Of a stretch of 64,000 bases of DNA, positions 55,612-64,000 are shown one piece after another. The DNA is from Eremomyces bilateralis CBS 781.70 (Eukaryota > Ascomycota > Dothideomycetes > Eremomycetales > Eremomycetaceae). The notes beneath the pieces were generated by a model. It worked only from the letters and a program-made list of their open reading frames with translations, did not search any database and had not been told where the DNA came from. A program made the position numbers and the translations under genes. The DNA is taken from assembly GCF_010015585.1 (NCBI RefSeq), contig NW_022985067.1, positions 1,562,940 to 1,626,939 on the forward strand. The letters are read 5' to 3'. Position 1 is the first letter of the stretch, and every line of letters starts with the position of its first letter.

Positions 55612-56318
55612 TCATATATTTTGCACCTGTCCAGGTCGCTCTCGTTCTTCCTCTTCCTTCTTCTCCCGCTGCGTCTCCTCTTCCGCCTTCACAAGTGCTT
55701 CTCGCTCCGTTTTGCTCTTGCGGCTCGGCTGCGAGAAGATGGCGCCAAAGAATGACAGAATACTGGTCGATCGTAGTGCAACGCAGTAGAAGAGCGTCAA
55801 TCCCATAACCAACATCTCCTGCCTCACGGCCTCATTGTTCGCTTTCGGCCCCATGAATTCAATGGTGCCGATTTTCTTGACAGCCCAGAAGTTTGCGGAA
55901 TACTTCGCAACGGGTCTCTGATCGGCATCCATGCAGATGAAATCCCAGACCTTGAAGTCGCTGTCGCTGGTCCAGTGCATGGTTACGGACTCGTCGGTGT
56001 CGGAGTAGGTGCGGGACTGGTGGGTGTACTCGAGCTTGAAGCGCTTCTGTGTTTTGAGCGTGATAGGCTGATTGTAGAACTCGCAGTCGGCATCGATGCC
56101 GAAGGTGAGCCGGGGCCGAAGGTCGACTCATCCTCAGCACGCTTGAAAACCAGATGGGGCTTGAGCGATTTGAAGTCGACGAGGTAGACTGGTTTTGCCT
56201 CTGGATCGTCTTTCTCGACGACTTTCGCTTTGAAGTTCTTCCAGAAGAAGTCAACGTGGAGAGCGCGACCCTGCATTGAGGCTCTTTGGTGCGATAGCAT
56301 CTCTATCGTATGCTCCAT
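55612..56318 (-). pseudogene. LURP-one/Tubby C-terminal-like protein gene, single frameshift
   Basis: From ATG 56318 (or the later in-frame ATG at 56276) the frame reads GRALHVDFFWKNFKAKVV, VYLVDFKSLKPHLVFKRAED and ESTFG. After the C run at 56112-56115 the family sequence continues in another frame: LTFGIDADCEFYNQPITLK, RFKLEYTHQSRTYSD, then SDSDFKVWDFICMDADQRP, ANFWAVKKIGTIEFMGPKAN and a hydrophobic LVMGLTLFYCVALRS. The tail is rich in Lys and Glu. Restoring one base at the C run would make one frame of about 235 residues, so this is either a very young pseudogene or a sequencing/assembly error. The relation to LURP-one/Tubby-like beta-barrel proteins is from memory and is moderate. Function unknown. 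Confidence 0.65.
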
Positions 56319-57372
56319 GGCGTTGTGATCTTTTCTCGTGAGAGACGGTTGGGCTCAGTGTGGACAGGGTAGAGGCTGGTTTGGCTTTCTGACTCAATAT
56401 TGTAAAGGTCTTTGAAGGAACTGGTTACGGTAGAGGGAGTTATCCTGTTCGTTCCAGTGGTGGAGATATCTCGCGACAACCGAATTTAATATTCAACTTC
56501 ATGCTAAAAGATCGATCGACACCTCCCTCCCTACCTGCTGGCGTGCCATCCCGGTGCGAACTCCTGATCCTGTCAGCACTGCAAGGCTCAACTCATCAAC
56601 TGCAACTCTGCACTGGGAGTCTGAGACATCAAGATCATTAGTGAATAATTATATCATTGGTAAAAATTCCGTGGAGGAGCCAGGAGCCAAGAGATCGACG
56701 TCAGCCAAGGCAGGCGCGGGTTGAACAACCTGCCAACACCATCCGCGCTAGGACAGACCAGTGGACGCTAATTATGGCCTGATGCACGGGACTGGGACAA
56801 CGCTAACCGTAACAGGCGTGGTTCTGCGCTACGCTAACCATATAAAGCGTCGCGTCTTTTCCCGTTCCCTGTCCCTTCTTCACAACTTTACTTCTCCAAC
56901 CACTCGTGCCACTGCACTGCATGTCCCGAACCCGAACCCCATGCAATCGCACAGGAACGATAATAATGAGCCCATGGTAGGTTGAATTCCGTGCAGTGGC
57001 TGAGCTCAGAAGCTGAGTCGGAGAGTCTGCTGCTCTGCTCATCCCTCACCATCATAGATGGCCAAAGAGGGGTCATAATGTAAAGCTTTAAGAGAGCGGC
57101 TCTGAGCTCCTTCGCCATGATGGACAGTGTATCATACTTGTAGGTACCGATACTTGGGCAACTCCTTGGCTTTGATCATACTGCGGCGTCATCGCGCATC
57201 GACTACCCTATGGTACTGACGCTGTTCTCTCATATTAATAATCACGCCTAATTTAATGTGAGCGCTCCATCACCGCATGCAAGCTCCCCCTCGGAACGTC
57301 TCCGATCATCTATCGTTTCCCCTTCGGGCTCTATGTCGCGCTCGATTCCACACCGGTGACACCACAAAGGAA
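56319..57372. other. Intergenic, no gene seen
   Basis: About 1 kb between the start of the LURP-one-like gene and the second Zn2Cys6 gene, which are divergently transcribed. It should hold both promoters. No supported reading frame. Confidence 0.45.
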
Positions 57373-58938
57373 ATGCCTGGGGTTCCCTCCAGTCGAGCAT
57401 GCGATGCATGCCGCAAACAGAGGAAAAATGTATAGTTCCATTCCACGTAATCCCGAGCACCGCACGCGCCGCTAATCATGACGAAGTGCGATCAACAACG
57501 ACCTGCGTGTTCGAGATGTGCCCGCCTTCAGATTGCCTGCGTTGGTGCTGGCAAACAGCGATTCAAATTTGCGGAGAATCTAACCATCGAGCATCTGGAG
57601 AGCCGCCGCTCGAGCAGTAACCCCTCTCCACGCCGTTCCCTGGAGGCCGCTGCACAGCCTGCACTTGCTATGCCAGCGGCACCGAGCAATGAATTGACCT
57701 TGGTGACCGCCGCCTTCCTCTCCACCCTTCAGGTGACAGACATTCGCTTCGACCCGACTGTCTATGGCGAATTTCTTAAAGACATCCCGAGACGGCTTGG
57801 GACAAATGCCGCTCTCGATGCTTCCGTACACACATTTTCAGTGGCGTTCCCTCAAGTCTATTCTCATAAGAAGAGCCCGGATGTGGTGGAGAGTTATTCT
57901 CGAGCCTTAGCTGCGCTCAGAACGAGCTTGGACAGGCCTAGTGAGGCAAGCTCAATAAATACATTATGCGCAATTTACTTGATGATAATATGTCAGGTCT
58001 GTACGAGCAATGAGTGCCCTGACGCTCAGATACTGATGTCAGTGCAGGCCTGGATGGGCGATTTCATTCTCACAGGACACGGAGAACTTTTGTCCCAGCT
58101 GCTGAGAACCGTAGCGAACCAAAATTGGGATGATAATTTCGACTACGAGGTACTGCTCACCTTGTGCGTTCCTGTGGTAAGTTGCATATCCACCCAACGC
58201 TTTCGGATCGGGCTTACTCACCGATACCTGTAGATTGTCGAAAGCATTGGCAACCCGAGAATTCACGTGCAGCCTTGGCTTGACAAGCTGGTGGGCAAAC
58301 GCGAGCAGGCCATTCCAATGAAGAGCATGAGATTAACCCAGCTCGCAAAGATCCAGCAGTTCCTCAATGATCCGTACGCCCATGAAGCAGACATCAGACT
58401 CACTTATCAGCAATTAGGGTTCGACCTGCACAGGATCCAGCAGGTAATACTCCCTAAAATATCGAAAACAGACCAGACCGTAAAAATGCGTTCTCGCTTT
58501 CAAGTTATCTATAGCATTTTATTGTCCTATGCTACGATCTTGAACACCATACTCTGCCGGTGCTTCGAGCCTTACAACCCTATCCTCACCACTGAAGGCC
58601 TGACTTTGGTTGACGGCATCGTCCGCCTCGCAGAAGATGCTACCCAATACCGGCCTCTAGGATCGAGTGGAATGCCACTGATGTGAGTATCACGTCGTAC
58701 ACCCGAACGAACGTGATGGAATGCTAACTTGATAAGGCTGATGGCTGTATGGCCGGCAGCGAAAGGGACCACCCAGCAGACCCGAGTTGAAGAGCTTATG
58801 ACCGAGTACAAGTCCGATTTCCCTACGACGAGCTGGCAACAGGTTTCGCTGTGGTTGGAAAGTCGAATGAACAACAATTCGAAAACCAGGGCACTAAAAG
58901 ATATGGGCCCTGTAGCAGATGCGTGTTCGACCATGTAG
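57373..58938 (+). CDS. Zn2Cys6 transcription factor, short type
   Basis: Exons 57373-57429, 57487-57996, 58048-58176, 58234-58682 and 58737-58938 give 448 residues. The zinc cluster is split by the first intron: CDACRKQRKN ends exon 1, and the next exon opens with CDQQRPACSRCARLQIAC, giving perfect C-x2-C-x6-C-x6-C-x2-C-x6-C spacing. This settles both the start and the splice. The remainder matches the fungal-specific C-terminal region of short regulators (IYLMIICQ-AWMG, GHGELLSQLLRTV, WLDKLVGKREQAIP). The second intron (57997-58047) is 51 nt, has no stop and keeps frame, so a 465-residue form with it retained is possible. The two neighbouring genes are a LURP-one-like remnant and a secreted peptidase. 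Targets unknown. Confidence 0.85.
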
Positions 58939-59886
58939 AGGGAATGAGAGCTCCAACATGAAATTTTTAATAGACGTATCTTCACGAAGCTCCAGTTATC
59001 AACTATGGAGTCTGGTGGCTGAATATTGCCAACCAATGAAACGTGGCAGTATATTCTCAACTTCCGATTCTGATAGATATACACTCATCTGAACATCGCG
59101 ACACTGCGAAACCTGACGACATCTGGAAACCGGTCTCGTGATTCTAGATCAATAAATATAGAGATTCCCGCCGGTCTCTACCGGAATATACTCGAATCGC
59201 TCTCTTTTTTGTAATTGGTATGCCTGTTTGAATCCAGCGTCATTGATTGGTGTTTCTTAAAATCTAATAATTTTGGCTCTAAGTACAACCGGCAGCCCGG
59301 TTTCCGGTTATCGTCATGTTTTGCGTCATCTATTCTATACCCTCACTCGCTTCATTTCGTGGTGATTCAGTGCTGCTGTGGCGACTGGTGAGACTGACCA
59401 GTACGTCGCTATAGAGCAGAGCCTCTTGGCGGATCCACATCTGGGAGCGGGAGGGACGAACTTCGCGTTCCGACGGTTCCGTTCACACTGCGCAGCACGT
59501 GCAGAACCCCTGGCCGCTACCGATACGGTCAGCACAGGCATGTAATATTTCCCCTTTTGGAAATACACCGCGCTCTGTGGGCCGCTGTGGCTGCGGAAAA
59601 CTTGCACTGTGGCATCATGACATGGTATCGCATACACAGATGTCGAGTCGACCATGGAGTTGGTACTTGGTGCTGATTATTTTACCACTATGCGCTGTGG
59701 AGCTTTCCGCTTTCCCCAAATCTCGGGCCTTGACTCTTCAGCCGCATTCCTGCAATCACAGCCACAAGTCTCGCAGATGGGTAAAGATAGATCAAACCAA
59801 CCGCAATTGGGGTGATGTTGCGCTTCCTGATGATGATGGCCTTTGGCACTGGCGCTACGTCCACTATCATCATGTTGCCTCAGCAT
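58939..59886. other. Intergenic / promoter of the secreted hydrolase
   Basis: No supported gene in about 0.95 kb. The right end is the promoter of the hydrolase gene, with the TATA box described separately. Confidence 0.4.
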
Positions 59887-59895
59887 TATATAAAG
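59887..59895 (+). promoter_or_regulatory. TATA box
   Basis: TATATAAAG lies 71 bp before the hydrolase ATG at 59966, a suitable distance for a short 5' UTR. Most other genes in the window lack such a clear TATA element, which hints at regulated expression. Confidence 0.6.
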
Positions 59896-59965
59896 GAGTT
59901 GACCCGCTGGATTGGATGAATTTCTCTGGCTCGAACCACAATCAGATATCATTATCATAACCACC

Positions 59966-61776
59966 ATGCGCACGACTTCGTCAATCTTCGCACTCGCCCT
60001 TCTCACGGGCAGCTATGCCATACCCCACGGGCAGCTCCAAAACCGACTGGCAGGTATCCAATGGGCCGATTGTCCACCAGAACTCAACGCCTTCGACCCG
60101 CATGGTCGCACGTTCGGGTGCGGAACATTGGAAGTTCCCTTGGACTATACAGGAGAAATCCCTGGCACTCTGAAGCTTGACTTACTCAAGGTTCCAGCAA
60201 TGAAAGAGTCCAAGAAGGGGAGCATCCTCTTCAACTGGGGCGGTCCTGGTGGCGATGGAGTCTTCAACATGGCCAGCGCATCACCGATAGTTCAGCCGTA
60301 AGATATTAACTGCTTTATTCGCTTGCTGCTTATACTGACCTTACAAGTATGACTGGTGGTGAACACGACCTTATCAGCTGGGATCCTCGGTATGTCTCGC
60401 TTCCGAAGCCCATTTCTACATCGATGGACTGACGCGTCTACAGAGGTACCGGTGAGACGCTCGCCTACAACTGCTATCCCAACGCCACCGATAGAGCTGC
60501 AACTGTCCGTTGGCACCATGGACAGTTTGCTAATGCGAGCGAGGCTGCTCTTGGACGAACGTGGGCTGAGGGCAAAATTCTTGCGGATGATTGCGCTGAG
60601 ACGTTGAAAGATATTGGCAGCCTTGTCGGCACTGCTTTTACAGTCAGAGATATGTTCCAGATCGTTGACGCTCTTGGAGAGGACGGGAAACTGCGGTACT
60701 GGGGTAAGGCTTCACAGCGATGAAATGGCGATTGGTGTCATTCTAATTTGACCTTTAGGGTTTTCATATGGCACTACACTTGGAGCGACGGCTCTGGCCA
60801 TGTTCCCCGATCGGATAGACAGGGCGATCCTGGACGGCGTTCAGAATCCTATGCAGCACTATCACACATTGTAAGCTTTCCCGCCCCGTTCACGGGACCA
60901 GAGACTGACGCTTCCTCGTAGCGGTGACCCTGAAATGTACACGGATTCCGACGAAACATGGCAAGAGTTCCTCAAAGCTTGCATGGAAAACCCGAACGCC
61001 TGCGCATTGGCAAAGCACGCATCGAGCGCCGGAGAGCTTGGTGAGAAGATCGATCGCCTCATCGACAACCTCAAAGAAGAGCCTATTCCCGCCGGACAGT
61101 CCATCTTCGGCTATTCGGAGATCAAGGGCCTCATGATCGGCAAACTCTACTATCCGTCCCAATACAGCGACCTTGCCGATCAGCTCGAATGGATGCTCAC
61201 CCGGAATATCACGGCATTCTCAGGCCTTAGCGGCATAGAAGACCCACAAACTGTCGCCGCGGCCACCAGTCCCGAAGCTCTTTTTGGCATCCGATGCTCA
61301 GACAAGGTTCCGAGAACCGACAACCTCGAGCTCGTCCGTGCGGAACTCGAGGGCCAGATCTACAGGACGAGCACTATCTTCGGTGACACTCCCACCAACA
61401 CCATGACTGCCTGCGCACAGTGGCATTTCGCGGCCAAGGAGCGGTACAGTGGCGACTTCCGCGTCAAGACCAGTTCTCCTGCGTTGATCATCGGGAACAC
61501 GTGGGATCCGGTGACGCCATTAAAATCGGCTCGGACCATTTCCGAGTTGTTTGAGGGATCGGCTCTTTTGCAGCATAACGGCCATGGCGTAAGTGCAGGA
61601 ACGACGTTAGAACGAAGAGAAAGCTAAACATCCCGCAGCACATGACGATTGCGCAGCCCTCTACCTGCACCTCGAAGCACATTGCCGACTACTTCCTCAC
61701 TGGAACACTGCCACAGCCGGGCACAATTTGCGAGCCGGACACTCCGTTATTCCACAAAAAACCTAAATCTTCGTAA
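59966..61776 (+). CDS. Secreted tripeptidyl-aminopeptidase-like alpha/beta hydrolase (S33, TAP C-terminal)
   Basis: Six exons (59966-60297, 60348-60389, 60444-60703, 60759-60870, 60922-61588, 61639-61776) encode 516 residues; introns are 50-55 nt. The ATG at 59966 was chosen over an upstream in-frame ATG (59912) because it starts a clean signal peptide, MRTTSSIFALALLTGSYA. Landmarks are FGCGTLEVPLDY, ILFNWGGPGGDG (oxyanion HGGPG-like), ISWDPRGTGETL, the nucleophile elbow GFSYGTTLG with Ser214, NTWDPVTP with the Asp near 443, and NGHGHMT with the His near 470-472. The C-terminal part is the TAP-like domain. Bacterial relatives remove tripeptides from protein N-termini. In fungi such enzymes are extracellular peptidases or hydrolases of unknown substrate. 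Confidence 0.9.
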
Positions 61777-63797
61777 AGGGTGTGGGTTAGAACATTTTGT
61801 CTCTAACTATATGTACTTCCTCAATCAGTCGAGCATTTCTTGTGCCAATAGCGTCTGTATTACGTCCCCTACAAGATATTAATAAATTATACCTGCATTT
61901 GATGTCGGATCTTCCGAGTCTTCTCTCTGCCATGTGAACGTCAAACTTACAGTCCAAATTCTGCCATGGTCACAAGTGCGTGGTGAGCAGGGAAGAGCTC
62001 TTTGTCAGAAGATATCCTAGTCTTGCTAACTTCTCCTGTGGGATATGCAGGCTACCATTACTCAGGCCTATCTTTCCTAAGCTAATTTACCTGTACCGCA
62101 CCATACACGAAGTTTTTGCCTCGTTAAGGCCTACGGTGATCACCATGTCTGCGACCCCTGATTTGGGGCCGCCCTGAAGCCCTTGATGTGAATCTCTTAG
62201 ATGCTTCCGCAAAGTCAAGCATTGCGTCTAGGACATCGCTGTCAACTATCTATCCCTTTGTTCTTCCTCGGTCCTGAGGTTTCCCTCCAAGCATTCCGGT
62301 GGTACTGTTGAAAGCGTCTCCTATCTTCTTCCGAAACTGTTATCTTAGCTCTTTGAGATTCGGACAGTCCACTAGACGTGTACCACTGTCTCTCTTCCGC
62401 ATTCGGATTGGTCATCGTCTCGAAAGCCGTGGATTTTGGCAGAAGATGCAGGCCACGAGTGCCCTGTTCTGAGCTGTCGGCTGCAAAGTAGGGCGGAGCT
62501 AAGGCCAAGACTATTTATTTGTTGACACAATGTTGAAAGCGAGCATCTCAAACTGCCTTCACATTCCCCATTCGACTTGCTGCTTTCGCCAAACGAGGAA
62601 TTAGGACCATCGTCGGGCTGGGCTAATTCCAAAGACGTAGCTTCCATCACTGCAATGCTCTGTAGCCATATTGTATCGCGGCTGGCAACTACTGTTTTTG
62701 ATCACGGAGTGGTACTACCTCTCCTCTTACAAGGCCTCGACTCGAGACCGCTTGCATGATATTGGTCACCCGTACCAATTTCAAGGGCTGTGACCATGTT
62801 CATTCCCAAGCAATACGCGACTATTCTCTACCTATAGTTAAGGTCCAATGGCTATAATGGCTTCTTAAAGAAATTCCTCATGTCAATATTTTTGTCGAAC
62901 ACTCCCAGTGACTACAGCGGAAATGTTCTATGGAGTAACGTTGTGTGTTACCGAAATTGCCTCCAAGAACGGGTGTTTCTGACGCCGTTTTCTGCGGGTT
63001 TTCCGCCTAGGCGAAGCGTCATACTACGTAGGCATAGAACCATAACAGCGGGTGACGATGCCGCGCTGCAAGTTTCAAAGGCAATGGAGAGTAGTGTTGT
63101 CGATTCCTTTAACTACTTCATAGGTTAACTAACCTTTTTAGCTCCTGACACTACATGTTTCTCGCGGGATCAGTATGAGGCACTCGATAATGGACTGGCC
63201 ATAGGAAAGTAGGTGTGGTCTCACCCTCCCAAATATTAGGGGCTGTAAGAGCCTGTCATGGGCGCTGGAAGCCTAATGTCCATACAGGTACCATCTACTT
63301 GTTCACCCCTGCAACCCATTCACACTCTTTCTCGTGCCTATCGTCTCTGAACAGAAGCAGCCAATTTTGTAGGGGCAAAACCAGTTTTCGTAGGGTCTTG
63401 CCTTCGCGAAATGGATGGGCTTGCTCCATCGCCCTCATTTTGTTCAAGTTGACATGGCCGTATGTACCAGAATATGGAGCTTTAAAAGCATACAAGAATT
63501 TACCAAATTCGCATCATGGAAGCGACTGAGAGCAAACACCATTTCTTCACCAGAGGTGGACTCTCTTATCACAAGGTCATCACCCGTGATCAATAAAATT
63601 GCGGTAACTATCGAAGTACATTATTGCAGCCTTTTACTCATGCAAGAACAGTCATTCGGGTATTCCCCAGGTTAAGGCATGTGTGGAATGAGGGCCGAAT
63701 AATGGCGTGGTATATATCCACCCCCTCCCTCTCCCCATTCTGGGTGCTTGGGGATATGCAAGAGCGTAGGAATAATATTTCGATCCGCTCAAGTCCC
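61777..63797. other. Gene-poor stretch
   Basis: No supportable gene in 2 kb. A minus-strand frame at 62242-62508 ends in a charged segment but has no known domain, no partner exon and no promoter signal, so I leave it out. Confidence 0.45.
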
Positions 63798-64000
63798 ATG
63801 TGCCGTCTGTACGTCGTATACCACACGGTTTGCGGGCACGCCTATCAAGCCCAGCAATGGATGTGCGGCGACCCAGTCACGAAGGTCGAAGAGTGCCATT
63901 ACTCTTGTCTACGACATAGGGACCCGGTGGTGTTCGGCCTGGAACATCACAATATGTGCGACTGGTGCGACTGGGCAACACATTGCGGACCCGGACGACC
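63798..64000 (+). CDS. Cysteine-rich small protein, cut by the window edge
   Basis: From ATG 63798 the frame is open to the end of the window (67 codons). It begins MCRLYVVYHTVCGHAYQ and carries ten Cys and many His residues in spaced C-x2-C and C-G-H patterns (CDWCDW, THCGPG). Fungal genomes contain many short proteins starting MC-x-L/Q-Y with a CGH motif; their function is unknown and metal binding is likely. There is no signal peptide. The 3' end and possible introns lie outside the window. Confidence 0.5.
   Translation, partial: MCRLYVVYHTVCGHAYQAQQWMCGDPVTKVEECHYSCLRHRDPVVFGLEHHNMCDWCDWATHCGPGR

Noticed and set aside
62242-62508. 88-residue minus-strand frame with a charged C-terminus
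   Set aside because: No domain, no partner exon and an overlapping frame on the same strand; support is too weak.

Overview
The window is nuclear DNA of a filamentous ascomycete (Pezizomycotina). Most genes carry short introns of 47-90 nt with GTRNGT-type donors and CTAAC-like branch points. The gene repertoire is typical of this group: Zn2Cys6 regulators, HET and NACHT-WD40 incompatibility-type genes, a Gpr1/Fun34 acetate transporter and a MAT-type HMG-box factor. The class cannot be fixed from sequence alone. Gene models were built by eye from reading frames and splice signals.

Left part (1-20 kb): gene-poor flank; an intron-containing tRNA-Asp; an HMG-box regulator with about 3.2 kb of gene-free upstream DNA; then a compact housekeeping block. 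This holds the exosome subunit Rrp42, a TTC1-like TPR protein, a HAD phosphatase, the Hsp90 co-chaperone p23 and a very long TPP1/Tpz1-like telomere (shelterin) protein. A G-rich GAAGGGT array lies in the promoter of the telomere gene.

Middle (20-37 kb): a single-exon 2,431-residue Fab1/PIKfyve PI3P 5-kinase transcribed divergently from the telomere gene; a 4.6-kb stretch without a supportable gene; an acetate transporter; a BolA protein with an 11-nt exon; and a malonyl-CoA-synthetase-like acyl-CoA ligase.

Right part (37-57 kb): an accessory island where intact genes alternate with decayed ones. Intact are an isochorismatase-fold hydrolase, a Zn2Cys6 factor and a single-chain acyl-CoA carboxylase of bacterial type. 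Broken are a HET-domain gene, an F5/8 type C (discoidin) domain gene, a pogo/Fot1 transposase, a LINE 3' end, an enoyl-reductase fragment, a NACHT-WD40 gene and a LURP-one/Tubby-like gene. Nearly every premature stop has the form of a C:G to T:A transition (TGG to TAG/TGA, CAA/CAG to TAA/TAG), which is what repeat-induced point mutation would leave. A foldback/MITE-like element with nested palindromes and a dispersed repeat of about 75 bp lie in the same island.

Right end (57-64 kb): a second Zn2Cys6 regulator, a secreted tripeptidyl-aminopeptidase-like hydrolase with a TATA box, a gene-poor stretch, and a cysteine-rich reading frame cut by the window edge.

The most unusual intact gene is the BC-BCCP-CT fused carboxylase. 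The most informative structures are the decayed incompatibility-type genes, whose lesions can be placed to the base, and the repeated short motifs in the telomere protein.
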